Positions 1-21,051 are shown, numbered from the stretch's first letter. The stretch is 64,000 bases of DNA from Flaccisagitta enflata (GCA_965153355.1 OZ231126.1:39556001-39620000); one strand, 5' to 3'. The notes: generated from the sequence alone by a model not told the origin. Numbers and translations: made by a program.

Positions 1-428
1 GAAAAGTGGTTCTGACCCAGTAAAAGAAGCATACATCTAGTAATTCATTCGTTAAATCATTAATTCATTCACAAATGACATTCATTCATGAAAAACACAT
101 TCATTCATAAAAAGCATTCATTCATAAAAAACGTTCATTCAAAGAGGACGCATCGTTGGCCTACTTGGCCTTGTTTTTTCTCTCCCTACTTTTGAAATCT
201 AAGACCGACGCCACGATTTTCTAGGACCAACAATTTGGAACATCCAAGGACGTCGCACACGTACACGTCCCTTGGACGTCCTTGGTCCTACGTCCAAGTC
301 TGTTGTAGCATGTCGGTGTGAGTGTAACTTCCTGACTCACACGTTTCTGATAATCTACAGGTTCGTCCTTTATGTATTCATTTCTGTCTTTTTTTCGTTG
401 TTATTACCGTTTTCTATCTCCGATTTGA
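1..428. other. Intergenic flank with degenerate TTCATTCA repeats and a short palindrome
   Basis: No coding signal is seen. A degenerate ATTCATTCATAAAAA repeat fills roughly 40-145. An 11-bp inverted repeat, CCAAGGACGTC (244-254) against GACGTCCTTGG (275-285), could form a stem with a 20-base loop. Its origin is not recognised. Confidence 0.5.
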
Positions 429-439
429 TTACTTTTCTT

Positions 440-545
440 TCATTGTGATCGTTTCTTGTTTTTTTCTTTTTTGTTTCTTTTGTTTGTTTGTTTGTTTTTT
501 TTTTTTGCTTTTTGTTTTTTTTTTTGTTCTTGTTTTTTTTTTCAG
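440..545. repeat. T-rich / (TTTG)n low-complexity tract
   Basis: The run is almost pure T with TTTG and TTC interruptions. Long reading frames across it on both strands are low-complexity (Phe- or Lys-rich) and are not believed to be genes. From 546 to about 850 there is only a degenerate GGCCTT-rich stretch (600-670) and no supported gene. Confidence 0.75.
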
Positions 546-950
546 TTGGATCTCGCAGTTTCCTGGATTTACAATTTTAGTGAACGAAACTTTCGCGCTT
601 TTGGCCTTTTTCAGGGACTGTTGCTCGGCCTTTCTTGCTCTGCTGGCCTTTCTCTTGGCCTTCGGCCTTCTTAGTCCCTCAGACTCGCGTTTTAGTTCGA
701 GTCTCGAGTCAATCAAGCGTGAAAATTCAACCAACGACTCAGAAACATCTAAAAGACAAAACACTTTTTGGCGGTCAATATATGTGAATTTCCATAGGTA
801 AATCACTCCTCCCTCACGACAACCAGGCCTTAAAGTCTTGATCCTGTAAATACCGTATATCCTCTAATTAGCGCAACCCCTAAAAAAGTTCCACCTCGAT
901 TATGTTTTTTGTACTTTTCAATATATTTGAAATGCAGATGTTTATTGTGT

Positions 951-1035
951 TATAGGGTTAGGGATAAGGTCAGGGATAGTCTTAGGGGTAAGGTTAGGGT
1001 TGGGGTTAGGGCTAGTGTTAGGGGTAGGGGGTGTT
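951..1035 (+). repeat. Degenerate telomere-like (GTTAGGG)n array
   Basis: About 85 bases are built of imperfect GTTAGGG-type units (TTAGGG, TAGGGG, AAGGTTAGGG, TTGGGG variants). The metazoan telomere repeat is TTAGGG, so this may be a decayed interstitial telomere-like tract. Unit lengths vary between 6 and 8, so an ordinary G-rich satellite is also possible. It lies immediately upstream of a truncated LINE. Confidence 0.6.
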
Positions 1036-1075
1036 TTAGGCTTAATATCTACTTGCCGATTGAAAGTTTGCTCTG

Positions 1076-1509
1076 GTGGAATTTTCGGGACCCAAGCTAA
1101 CTTATGGCGCAGAAGTGAAAGATTTAACTGCCACTGAAAAAAATCAATTTAGCGTTGCAATCAACAATGCTGTACGTCGTATTTTCGGCTTCCGTTATTG
1201 GCAGAGTATCCGTCAGATTCGTGAATTCTTTCATAACAAATCTATTGACGAAATATTTTCAATGGCGAGAAAACGCTTTTTAAACTCAATAAAGTTTCAT
1301 AGAAATGATACTCTGAGATTTCTGGCAAATCTTCAGCGAGAGACTGAAGAAACTGAGCGTTGTCGAGTTTTATGACTTGTCTCTCTGCCCCCCCCCTCAT
1401 TCCCCCCCCCCCCAATTTTGTAGTAGACTGTAGAGTTGTCTTTGATTGAAGAATGGATTGTCGCATTTTCATGTTGACGAAAATACACACAATAATAATA
1501 ATAATAATT
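1076..1509 (+). mobile_element. 5'-truncated LINE: reverse transcriptase C-terminal fragment with 3' UTR and (AAT)n tail
   Basis: The reading frame ending at 1375 encodes about 99 residues. It contains KLTYGAEV, then NNAVRRIFGFRYWQSIRQIR, then SIDEIFSMARKRF. This order (LTYGAE, RRIFGF, SIR, ARKRF) matches the segment after the catalytic core in non-LTR retrotransposon ORF2 proteins of the CR1/Jockey-like group. No catalytic YADD box remains, so the copy is dead and 5'-truncated. After the stop come a poly-C stretch, about 100 bases of 3' UTR and an (AAT)n tail, typical of LINE 3' ends. The exact clade cannot be assigned by eye. Confidence 0.8.
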
Positions 1510-1542
1510 ACCTCATCTACAAAATTACCAATCTTAGCCCAG

Positions 1543-2226
1543 CATAGGTCATCGGCTACTTGGGGCCGCTGCCCCTCTGCTGCCCCTACTGGTTGCTCTC
1601 AAGGAATAAATGATTTAGCAAATTATACACTGATTGGAAAATGATGTTTAGAATGAATAGTCGCAAAAGCGCTAGATGGTCAGTGGTACCTGTGTCCTGC
1701 CTAAGTAGGTTGTGCTTGATGTTGAAGGGGAAGCAGGGCCGCGGCCCCAAAGGTGTCAATGACCTATGCTTTCACATAATTTTTCCTTCTCCTCCTTCTC
1801 CTCCATCAACCTCCCCTCAAATCCCAGTCTCCAGGCCCAAATCTCAGCCTCGAAGCCCAAATTCTAGTCTCAGAGCCTAAATCCCAGCCTTGAGGCCCAC
1901 ATCCTAGCCTTGAGGCCTAAATCTCAGCCCCGAGGCTGGGATCTGGACCTATTGGCTGGGATTTGGACCTTGATGCTGAGATTTGGGCCTCAAGGGTGGG
2001 ATCTGGGCTTCTAAGCAAGGATTAGGGCATCCAGGCTTATATATGGGCCTCGAGACTGGGATTTGGGCCTTGAGACTAGGATTTGGGCCTCGAGACTGGG
2101 ATTTGGGCCTCAAAACTGGGATTTGAAGGGGGTGGACGGAGATTAAGAAGAATGAGGAGAAGGAAAAATTTCCCCTATGTGCGAAAGCACAGGTCATCGA
2201 CCCCTTCAGGGCCGCTGCCCAAAAAT
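1543..2226. mobile_element. Fold-back element 1 (palindromic minisatellite element)
   Basis: The unit is self-complementary. The left half begins GTCGCAAAAGCG...GGTCAGTGGTACC (1664 on), carries GGCCGCGGCCCCAAAGG and CCTATGCTTTCACA, then runs into about 20-bp units of the AAATCCCAGTCTCGAGGCCC type. Around 1930-1950 the units flip to the reverse complement and exit through TGTGCGAAAGCACAGG and GGCCGCTGCCC at 2226. A partial terminal sequence lies just upstream (1543-1590). There is no coding capacity. The same architecture recurs at 4724-5292. It belongs to a non-autonomous fold-back family that I do not recognise. Confidence 0.75.
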
Positions 2227-2298
2227 GACATGAAGGAGTAATTAAATTCAAGTGGAAGAGTATCAACAAATAAATAATTGGTATAACGTCAAATGAGA

Positions 2299-2622
2299 GT
2301 GGGCAATAGGGTGGTCACGAAATAGGGTCAAATTTCAAAAAATGATATACTCTAGTTTTTTGCCTAAATGTACCAAAAAAGACAGGTTTTCCCACAAGTA
2401 GAGGTCTGAATTTGAAGATTAAACCATGGCGGCAAAACTATAGGCTTCCTATGGCAATAAAAAAATCCCCATAGCAACTCTATAGTTTTGCCGACAAGGT
2501 TTCTTGTTTGATTTCACACCCCAGCTTGTGAGAAATCCTTCTTTTATTGGATATTTGTGCAAAGGGCTCAAGTATATCAATATATGAAATTTGACCCAAT
2601 TCCGGACCACCCTAGTGGGCAA
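2299..2622. mobile_element. hAT-type MITE with 8-bp target-site duplication
   Basis: The termini TAGGGTGGTC...GGTCAAATTTCA (from 2307) and their reverse complement (ending 2614) form imperfect inverted repeats of about 40 bases. Perfect 8-bp direct repeats GTGGGCAA flank the element (2299-2306 and 2615-2622). An 8-bp duplication and TAGGG-type ends are characteristic of hAT transposons. The internal 308 bp have no transposase. A subterminal palindrome (GGCAAAACTATAG against CTATAGTTTTGCC) lies near the middle. Confidence 0.88.
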
Positions 2623-3290
2623 GGCCGCAAGGGCCATGATGCTATAATCTCCGGGAATAGATTGGCATGCAGGTATGTAACAAACATTTGAATTTATGCT
2701 TTACAGTGTAAAGTTGTAAAGTTGTAAAGTTGTAACAAACATTTGAATTTATGCTTTACAGTGTAAAGTTTACACCCATTTCTTTGACTAAGAACCTTGT
2801 TTATAACATTGAGGCTCTGATGAGGAAAAAAATGAGAACAATCATAAGGACATTGCAAGACTCAAGACTTAAAGAATATCTGAACCGACTTACCGACCAT
2901 TAACTATGTCAATGAGTAATGAGGGTTTTACCGTTATACTCATTTTTGTCACTTGACTTTCTTCGCAGAAAAAAACATCATTTGTTGCCATTAAGAACAA
3001 TCCCTTCTACTATCTTGTACAAGGAACTGCCGTAATGATTAGTTTCATAAAACTAGAACTGAGACTGTGCAATTGCAATGATTGACTTTATTCTGTACTG
3101 TACACACGTGTATTCTTTATGTAATTTGATTTGTTTGAGATAAACCTCTTGGTTAATGTTTCTTATCTAGTTTTAGTTAGAGATTTGAGTTGGGTTACAC
3201 AGAAAAAGAACATCCCAGTATAAGTTAGTGATCAAAATGAAAAAAGATCCTTAATGATGATTTTCCTCAGACTGACAGTTTGAGCCTCAA
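2623..3290. other. Non-coding stretch with a 55-bp tandem duplication
   Basis: CAAACATTTGAATTTATGC and its following bases are repeated with a 55-bp offset (2681 and 2736), with AAAGTTGT triplicated between. Otherwise the sequence is AT-rich and without a supported gene. Confidence 0.5.
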
Positions 3291-3300
3291 ATCGATTAGA

Positions 3301-3571
3301 AACAAGGCCGGATACACGGCTACCTTTGTCGCGTGCGGGTGGGCAGGGGCAGTATTTGAGTTACTAAAGCACTTGGGCAAGTGCAGTGAGGCCAAAGACC
3401 GCAAAAACATAAAAAAAGTAAAATGGGGACCGACCGACCGACCGACCGACCGACCGACCGACCGACCGACCGACCGACCGACCAACCGACCGACCGACCG
3501 ACCAACCGACCGACCGACCGACCGACCGACCGACAAAGCGGGGTGTAGTGTCGCGTAGCACGCGACTAAAA
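3301..3571 (+). mobile_element. Hairpin-ended (GGTC)n element, full copy
   Basis: It starts with AACAAGGCCGGATACACGGC (the first A's overlap the flank), then GGGTGGGCAGGGGCAGT, and a long (GACC)n tract (3428-3533). It ends GGTGTAGTGTCGCGTAGCACGCGACTAAAAA in two parts: GGTGTAG, and a hairpin of GTCGCGT and ACGCGAC with an AGC loop. Other members of this family are listed across the window. It has no coding capacity. Confidence 0.8.
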
Positions 3572-3579
3572 AGAACACT

Positions 3580-4450
3580 GAGCCTCAGAAACAAAACAAC
3601 ATATAGAAATATAATGAAAAGAAATGAGTGTATGCCTGATCGTTTTTCACGGCTATCATTTATTAAGGATTCGCATGAGTCTGCTTTGGTTTATCTACTT
3701 TATTTCATATCTTATTTTATCATATCCTATGCTATGTGATATGGTTTGAAGCTTATCTCGGCCTAAATTGAGATGAAAAAAACGCATACGTTCAAATCCA
3801 GCCAGATATGGTTGTCATTTTATTTAGGAATTGTGACGGTCACCCTCTCATACCGCTACGTGTCGTACCTTTACTATCGTTTCTACTTGAAATCAAACAA
3901 ATGACTAACCTCAAGACGCACAAAAATATCACTTTATTACAATGACAAAAAAAACTAGACGCGACTTTTTGACTGATGATTGCTTAACAACTAAAAATGT
4001 TAAATCCCATAAATCTATGTTGTTTTCTCTTCTTCCTTTTTCAGAAAAAAAAAAGAAAAAAGAATTTAATCTATGACGGTTTTAAATAACTTCAAAAAAT
4101 CTTTCATCTGAGCTCCTTCCGATCATTCTAGCTTCATAACTTTAGAAGCTATGATGATTTAAAGATAACCACTCAAAAATCTTGAATCTTGCTTCCACCT
4201 TCTTAGAGTTACCAATTGATAATTTGATACAGCTTGTAAACGAAGCAGAATCGTGAATTCTGCTTGGTTTCATCTTGAAGAGATTTAAAAATACTTCATT
4301 TCCCCTTTGAATTTATTCCATTTATTTAGTTTTTTTGCTACGCGATCGCGCGACGCCGGCAGACACTGGCGTTTAAAGGATATCCTCCTAAAAGACTTAG
4401 TGGACTCTTGCTTTCCTTCTTTATCACGCTGTCATATGACATTTGTTCAT
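3580..4450. other. AT-rich intergenic stretch, no feature recognised
   Basis: No splice-consistent exon, RNA gene or repeat of note was found on either strand. Confidence 0.4.
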
Positions 4451-4455
4451 TTTTA

Positions 4456-4655
4456 GTCGCGTGCACACGACTTTACACCCGCTTTGTCCGTCCTTCCGTC
4501 GGTCTGTCCGTCGCACTTTTACTTTTTTATGAATTTTTTTTCTTAAAGTCATATAAGAGTATACTAAGTCAATCTAAGCCATTCTAAATCTAAGTCAATC
4601 TGTAAGTCTCGCATGCAACATAGTTGTATAGTTGTTTGCCTTGTTCTTCTCCATA
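4456..4655 (-). mobile_element. Hairpin-ended element with AAGTCA-type core (reverse orientation)
   Basis: The left edge is the hairpin terminus TTTTTAGTCGCGTGCACACGACT, read here in two parts: TTTTTAGTCGCG and CACACGACT. It is followed by CCGCTTTGTCCGTC, a tetranucleotide tract, a degenerate AAGTCAATCT core, and a right edge resembling AAGTCTCGCATGCAAC...GCCTTGTT. It is a diverged copy of the same family as 14209-14765. Confidence 0.7.
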
Positions 4656-4723
4656 GTATTTTTCTTCATTCACTGCACAACGTCTTTGAAATAGTATGAT
4701 ATTTTATTTGTTGATTTCCTTTT

Positions 4724-5292
4724 TGGGCAGCGGCCCCAAAGGGGTCGATGACCTATGCTTTCACACATATTGGGGGATTTTCTCCTTCTTCTTCGTCCCC
4801 CCCCCTCAAATCCCAGTCTCGAGGCCCGAATTTTGGTCATGAGGCCCAAAAACCAGTCTTGAGGCCCAAACCAAGCCTCAAGGCCAAAATCCTAGTCTCA
4901 AGGCCCAAATCCTAGCCTGGAGGCCCAGATTTCAGTCTGGAAGCCAAAATCTCAGCTTCAAGGTAAACATCTCAGCCAAGAGGCACAGATCCCAGTCTTG
5001 AGCCCAAATCTCAGCCTCCAGGCTAGGATTTGGGCCTTGAGACTAGGATTTGGGCCTTGAGGCTGGGATTTGGGCCTCAAGACTGGGATTTGGGCCTCAA
5101 GACCAAAATTTGGGCCTCGAGACTGGGATTTGAGGGGGAGGGACGGAGAAGGAGGAGGAGCAGGAGAAAATCCCCCATATGTGTGAAAGCATAGGTCATC
5201 GACTCCTTCGGGGCCGCTGCCCTGCTCCCCTCTTAACCACAACCTACTTAGGCAGGGCACGGGTACCGCTGACCATCTAACGCTTTTGCGAC
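4724..5292. mobile_element. Fold-back element 2
   Basis: The left edge GGGCAGCGGCCCCAAAGGGG...GACCTATGCTTTCACACAT is mirrored at the right by ATGTGTGAAAGCATAGGTC...GGGGCCGCTGCCC. The arms consist of about 20-bp units of the CAAATCCCAGTCTCGAGGCC type that reverse orientation around 5020. The right side extends to CTGACCATCTAACGCTTTTGCGAC, the mirror of the left end of fold-back element 1, so this copy has lost its outer left end. Confidence 0.78.
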
Positions 5293-6160
5293 TATTATCT
5301 TTTACAGAAAAAAAAAACTAACAAATATTACACATTTTTGTTACAATCATCATCATTATGAAATTTATAATTATTACCGCGTTTATTGTCGTAATGTTAT
5401 GGTTATTTCCAAAGTAATCTGTGTCTCACTAACCAATTACCATAGAAATGAGTTCAACATACAGTTTAACTTTAAGACCCTAAATAAACTGTTTTATATG
5501 TTCTCAAAGAATATCAAATTCTAAGCATGGAACCAAAATCTAATGCAATTTTGACGAAAAATGAGGATATAATATTCTTAAGGGCTGCTGTTGCTAAAAA
5601 AGCCCTGTCATCCAAATTGACTTATCACATATTAGCGAGTCATATCATAAATTTCTTTCATTACTCAAGATTTATGAGTGTTGCCATTAAACCATTAGGT
5701 ATACCTTGAGAATGATCATTTAAGATGGGAGTTGATCATTGAGTTAATGATTAACATATAATTTACAGTTTTTCTAGAAGTCACATTTTAGACTTTTACT
5801 GTATATTCCCGAGGCAAATTTTTGCCATGGTAACACATTTCATGTATTTCCGTTGGATGTAAACATTCTGAACAGAAAGATGTACAGGAAAGAAAATTAC
5901 TCAAGATCAAAGGCTTTGCGATAATATTCCCATCATCGTATGTTCTGCAGAATATCGCTCATTTGGCCGTTGCAAGTAAAGGGAGCGTATCCATATAGAG
6001 CGATATTCTTACAGAACAGGAAAGTTGAAGCAAATTTGATTTAAAGCAATGTTCCCAACATGTTCAGATCATCATGGTGGTATTTAAGCGGAAATACATG
6101 AAAATGTGAAGTGATAGCGAAGGGCATTTGGGCAGGAGCAGTGAGCTCATAAACGCTCAT
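5293..6160. other. AT-rich intergenic stretch
   Basis: No gene or recognised repeat is supported. A short open frame at 5527-5709 lacks any recognisable feature. Confidence 0.4.
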
Positions 6161-6167
6161 TAAGTTA

Positions 6168-6560
6168 TAGTTGCAAAAGCGATAGTTGGTCAGCGGTACC
6201 CGATGCCCCTGTGTTAGTGTATGTGGGGATGAGATGGAAAGAGGGGTATCAGCCTTAAAGGGGCCAATGACCTCTGCATTATGCTTAGCCTTTTGAAGAA
6301 TTATTGAGCATTTTAAGGTCTAAAGAGGCTGGGATTTGAAGAATTATTGAGCATTTTATGGTCTAAAGAGGCTGGGATTTGGGTCCCGAGGCCAAGATTG
6401 GCGTCTTGGGGTTGGTATTTGGGCCTTGAAGTGTTTCCTTGAGATCGAGATTTGAGCTTTCAGGCAGGTATTTGGGTCTAAAGGTTGGGATTTGGGCCAT
6501 GAGGCTAAGATATTGGTCTTAAGGCTGGGATTTTTGCCCCAAGCCTGGGATTTGAGTAAA
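6168..6560. mobile_element. Fold-back element 3, partial
   Basis: The left terminus GTTGCAAAAGCGATAG...GGTCAGCGGTACCCGATG matches the outer end of the fold-back family. The interior carries AAAGGGGCC, a duplicated GAAGAATTATTGAGCATTTT block (6295 and 6338) and one orientation of GGGATTTGGGCC minisatellite units. The opposite arm is missing or replaced by the adjoining copy. Confidence 0.6.
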
Positions 6561-6598
6561 AAAAAAAAATAAGAAAAAGTCATCCAAGGATTGCACAT

Positions 6599-7137
6599 GG
6601 TCAGCGGTACCCGATGCCTTGCTCGGAGTGATCAGCTGAAGAAGTAGAGTGAGAGCAGGGCAGCGGCCCAAAAGGGCTGATGTCCGGTAGGACACAGGGG
6701 TGAATTTCCTTACGTCCTGAGTTGGCATATTTCAGGCCTTTGGAGCAATGTTATTCAATGAGAATTTCATTTTTTGTCTATTTTCCATGTTATCCAATTG
6801 CAATTTTGCATTTCTTTCATTTTTTTGTAATTTTTCATGTTATTCGATAGGAAATATGCATTCTTCAATTTTTTGTAAATTTCCCATGTTATTCAATGGG
6901 GAGTTTGCATTTTGTCATTTTCCCATGTTATTCAATGGCAATTTGAGAATTGAGAAGCTTGGGGGGGACATACGTACGTATGGACAAACGGACGGACGGA
7001 CGTAAGGAAATTCACCCCTGTGTCCTACAGGACATTGGCCCTTTGGGGCCGCTGCCCAAAAAGGAAAAGGAGAAATTTCCCCGTATATGAGGCAAAGGTC
7101 ATCGGCCCCTTTGGGGCCGCTGCTCAAAAAGGGGACG
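6599..7137. mobile_element. Fold-back element 4 with 60-bp terminal inverted repeats
   Basis: Segment 6659-6718 (GGGCAGCGGCCCAAAAGGGC...TTCCTTACGTCC) is matched in reverse complement by 6998-7057 (GGACGTAAGGAAATTCACCC...GGGCCGCTGCCC). The space between holds four or five degenerate repeats of about 55-75 bases containing CATGTTATTCAATGG and TTTTTTGTAATTT, then a short ACGG tract. A second GGCCGCTGC end follows at about 7110-7137. There is no coding capacity. Confidence 0.72.
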
Positions 7138-7310
7138 GACCGATGGACCTACCAACCAATGGACCGCGGACCGACGGTCGGAAAGACCACTATTGCAGGG
7201 TTAAGAGTCGCGTAGGGGCACGCTACTAAAAACGCGTATTTTCATACTTTCCAACTTTAGTGTCAAGGATCTAGGACCTACAGAAGGACGGACAGACGAA
7301 CTAAGCCCCG
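7138..7310 (+). mobile_element. Fragments of the hairpin-ended (GGTC)n family
   Basis: ACGGACCGATGGACC-type tetranucleotide sequence leads into GAGTCGCGTAGGGGCACGC and TACTAAAAACG, a degraded hairpin terminus. A second scrap at about 7270-7312 (GACGGACAGACGAACTAAGC, then AATTGCGTGTCCGC) is another terminus of the same kind. Confidence 0.55.
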
Positions 7311-8597
7311 TACAGAATTGCGTGTCCGCTCTTTTCCACTCAACTCTAAAGCCATTTATTTGTTGTAATTAGCACCTCTTGCCTTTTACAAGCAATTAAG
7401 GGCCAAGTGCATTTTCGACATGTTCATCGCATCAGGAATAATTTAAAGTTTGTTTACCATGCCTTGTTAATATTCAGCTCTTTCCAGTACCCACACTACC
7501 AGTCCAATTTGTGTCGGCTCACCTTGCATCTTACCCCCTTCTCTGACCTTGGTAAACCATTATTGGCGCGTGTATTACACCTTGATGGAATTTCGCCCGC
7601 TGTTCATCATCCTTGCCTGACCGCGATTCCGGGTTTTGTAACATAATATGTCTTCGCCAACACTGCTCCATTCTATACCACCCTAAGCAGCATGCAACTC
7701 CTGCTTCACCTTTTGGAACCATTTGTGTATTGCATTTTATCAATCATCGCTGCTACCTGGTCCTTCGGCAACATTTAGGGCCTGAGTGAAGCTAGCTATG
7801 TATATAACCACTCTTGCCTGATCAGAGTGTACAATTTTGGGTGGGTGTATCACATTCTGTTAATTGCCAGCCATGCCTTGCTCTACACAACCATTCACGA
7901 ATTGTATGTATATGGCCTTGATAAACGTCGCTCGAAACGATTTCTTCTAATTAGGTAACTCGTAATAAAAATTGTCTCGATGACCTAAGTTATGTTTATC
8001 TAAATGTATTTATTGCCGGCTTGCTCTCCCCATCCAAAATATGAACTTACTAGACGTACAAGATAAATGAGATGAAAGAATGTGAAACAAAAAAAATTTG
8101 GAAGAACAAGTTTATGCATAAATTAAAAAAGTGCAAATGGGAGAAAGAGAGAAAGAGGCAAAGAGAGTGTGTATTGCATAGATTGGAAAATGGAAATGTA
8201 TTATTTCGCGTGTTTTCTTTTTATTTCACAATGAAATTAAGTATTCCTTTCGTATTTATATATGTATAAACAAATTGTTGTACGCGAAATCTTCGCGACA
8301 ATAAAAAATCGAACGAAAACACAAATGGAAGTAGATCACATTTATAACGCGGAGATACGAGAATTAAGCGCGCAACTTGTAGTTAAAGATGCAAATTGTG
8401 TTTGAAATGCATTTGGATAAGGTAATGGCATGTTGGAGGAAACATGGGGGAAAGAAGTGAGAAGGGAGAGGGGTGGGAAAGAGGAAGGGAAAGTGGGAGG
8501 AGCAGAAAAGAAAAGAAAAAGAAACATGGGCAAATTGTAGGGTAGGTTGGTTAGGGTTGTACTGCAGGACGATGAGGTCCATCCTAATACTGGTCTT

Positions 8598-8598
<1 letters not shown>
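7311..8598. other. Region downstream of the CUB gene stop, no gene seen
   Basis: There is no supported exon on either strand. A TTTATT (AATAAA on the minus strand) at 8220-8225 could be a poly(A) signal for the gene ending at 8787, but it is over 500 bases away and the assignment is weak. Confidence 0.35.

Positions 8599-8599
<1 letters not shown>

Positions 8600-8674
<75 letters not shown>
8600..8674. repeat. (GA)n microsatellite
   Basis: A perfect dinucleotide run lies about 110 bases downstream of the CUB gene stop codon, so it is probably in the 3' UTR or just beyond it. Confidence 0.95.
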
Positions 8675-8677
<3 letters not shown>

Positions 8678-8786
8678 GGGGGAAGGGTAACAAACGGTAA
8701 GGGTGATAGGGCCTGGAATTGGAATTGATGCGGCTTTGCTTTGCCATTGTTTTTGTTTTTGCTTTCAATTTGACAAATTAATCGAA

Positions 8787-19134
<10,348 letters not shown>

Positions 19135-19171
19135 CTGAACGGAATAAAAAGGGAAAAAATTAAAACAAAGA

Positions 19172-19518
19172 ATGGTCGCAAAAGTGTCAGATGGTCAGTG
19201 GATCCCGATGGCTCTTGTAAGTTGTACTTGAATTAAAATTTAAGACCTGAGGTTTGGATTTTAGTCCAAGACTCTGGCAGACGGATGGGCAGGGCGGAAA
19301 TGCGCGTTTTCACACTTTTTGACTCGTGTTCACGGATCGACCGACAGACGGACGGGCTGACGGACGGACGGACGGACGGACGAACGGACGGACAGACAAA
19401 AGCTCTAATAGAGTTGCATGTGCGCAACAAAAAAGAATTGGAGCCTCAATGCTATGATTTAGAATATTCTCTCATATAAAAGCATAGGTCTTTGGCCCCC
19501 TTCGTGGCCGCTGCCCAA
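19172..19518. mobile_element. Fold-back element 5 (left arm)
   Basis: GTCGCAAAAGTGTCAGATGGTCAGTGG at the left (read as GTCGCAAAAG and GATGGTCAG) and AAAGCATAGGTC...GTGGCCGCTGCCC at the right are the two ends of the fold-back family. The inside holds an (ACGG)n tract (19340-19395) and a TAGAGTTGCATGTGCGCAAC hairpin, so it is a chimera with a hairpin-ended element. Confidence 0.6.
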
Positions 19519-20404
19519 AAAGTGTGGGCAGAAACGTGAAAAATGATAACTCAAGCACATGATTTATTGACTTTGATGATCTTGATTGGCTAATGAGTAG
19601 GGCCATAAATGACAAACCAAGACACTTATATACTTCATGTGAAAGAGGCGTGGGTGGATGTCCTTCACTTTGCTCCTAAGCTCTTTCTTTTGTTCGGGCT
19701 ATCATATGATGAATTTTTTCTAGTCTTTTTTTGATAAAAATGTGTTCGGTTAGTCGATTTAAACAGCGCTGGCCCTGACCAGTTTGCAGTTCCCCTCACG
19801 TCCTATTGAGGTGTGGGAAAAACCACCATTTTTAGAAGCCATTGCCATTCTTATAAAAGTTATATAATCATAATACATGTGAGGTTGGGACAGCCGAGCA
19901 ATGCTCGGCGCAGCTACCGACAAACACATCCGCCCAGAAATTCGCTAGCTTTAATTTCTAAAATAATCGAATTTCATGCGGGATAAAGTTCCCATAGCAA
20001 CGGAGATTGTTTGGAAATCTCGAAAAGAATCAAAAGCCATCACTGCGCTATTGAACCCCTTTCTTCAGAATTCGTATCCGGTTCATGTCCAGTTTCATGA
20101 CCAACTAGTTAAACGCAGAATCAAAACTTGCAAACTCTGTTTATTAGTGTCTCAATGATTCTTCAAGCCTCTTCACAAACAAATAACAAAAAAGTGTCAT
20201 TATAGTTTAGATAATTTGAGAACAAATGATGAATGAATGAAAAAAAAAAACATTCTATAAGATAGATGATTGATTTCAATTTTTTGCGGAGGAGAGTCAA
20301 TAGGACCGGCAGTAGTTAACTTTAACTAGTTAGTTAACCAGTTAATTTTCTGAAAATGGTAGTAGTTGAGTTTCGACGTTCAGCGAATACATCATGTTGA
20401 TTGC

Positions 20405-21045
20405 CGATAAAAGCTATCATTCATTCACTCATTCATTCATTCATCTATTCAGCCAGTCAGCTTGCCAGCTTCACAGCCATTGTCAGTCAGTCACTCATAC
20501 ATTCATTCATTCAGCCATTCATTCATTAATTCAGTCATTCATTCACTCATTTGTTCAGTCATTCCTTCACTATCTTTTCATTTGATCATTCATGTATTCA
20601 TGCCTGCCTCATTCATTCATTCATTCATTCATTCATTCATTCATTCATTCATTCATTCATTCATTCATTCAATCATTCATTTTTGTTTATTCATTCATTT
20701 CTTCTTTTACTTCTAATTCTTCATTTTTCATCATTCAATGTTTCTTCTTTTATTTCTAATTCTTTCACTCATACCTAATTTCATTCATTCATTTATTTAT
20801 CATTTTATTCATTCATTCATTCATTCATCCATTCATTTATGATAGAATTGGAAGTCAGTTGTAAAAAGCATTCATTCATTCATTCATTCATTCATTCATT
20901 CATTCATTCATTCATTCATTCATTCATTCATTCATTCATTCATTCATTCATTCATTTATACATCTATTCATCCATTAATTCATTTTTCATTCATTCATTC
21001 GTTGTTTCATTCATTTCATCATTTATCTATTTCTACCTTCTTTCC
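20405..21045. repeat. (TTCA)n tetranucleotide region
   Basis: Blocks of ATTCATTC and degenerate CAGTCA/CATTCA units have the longest perfect runs at about 20607-20671 and 20868-20955. Reading frames over it (Ser/His/Phe/Ile) come from the repeat period. Confidence 0.93.
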
Positions 21046-21051
21046 TCCTAG

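Noticed and set aside
19976-20158. 60-codon frame present in both arms
   Set aside because: Identity between arms reflects the duplication, not selection. No splice sites or recognisable motif.
20381-21045. CRISPR-like regular repeats
   Set aside because: The repeats are tetranucleotide TTCA microsatellites without spacers, in a eukaryotic context.
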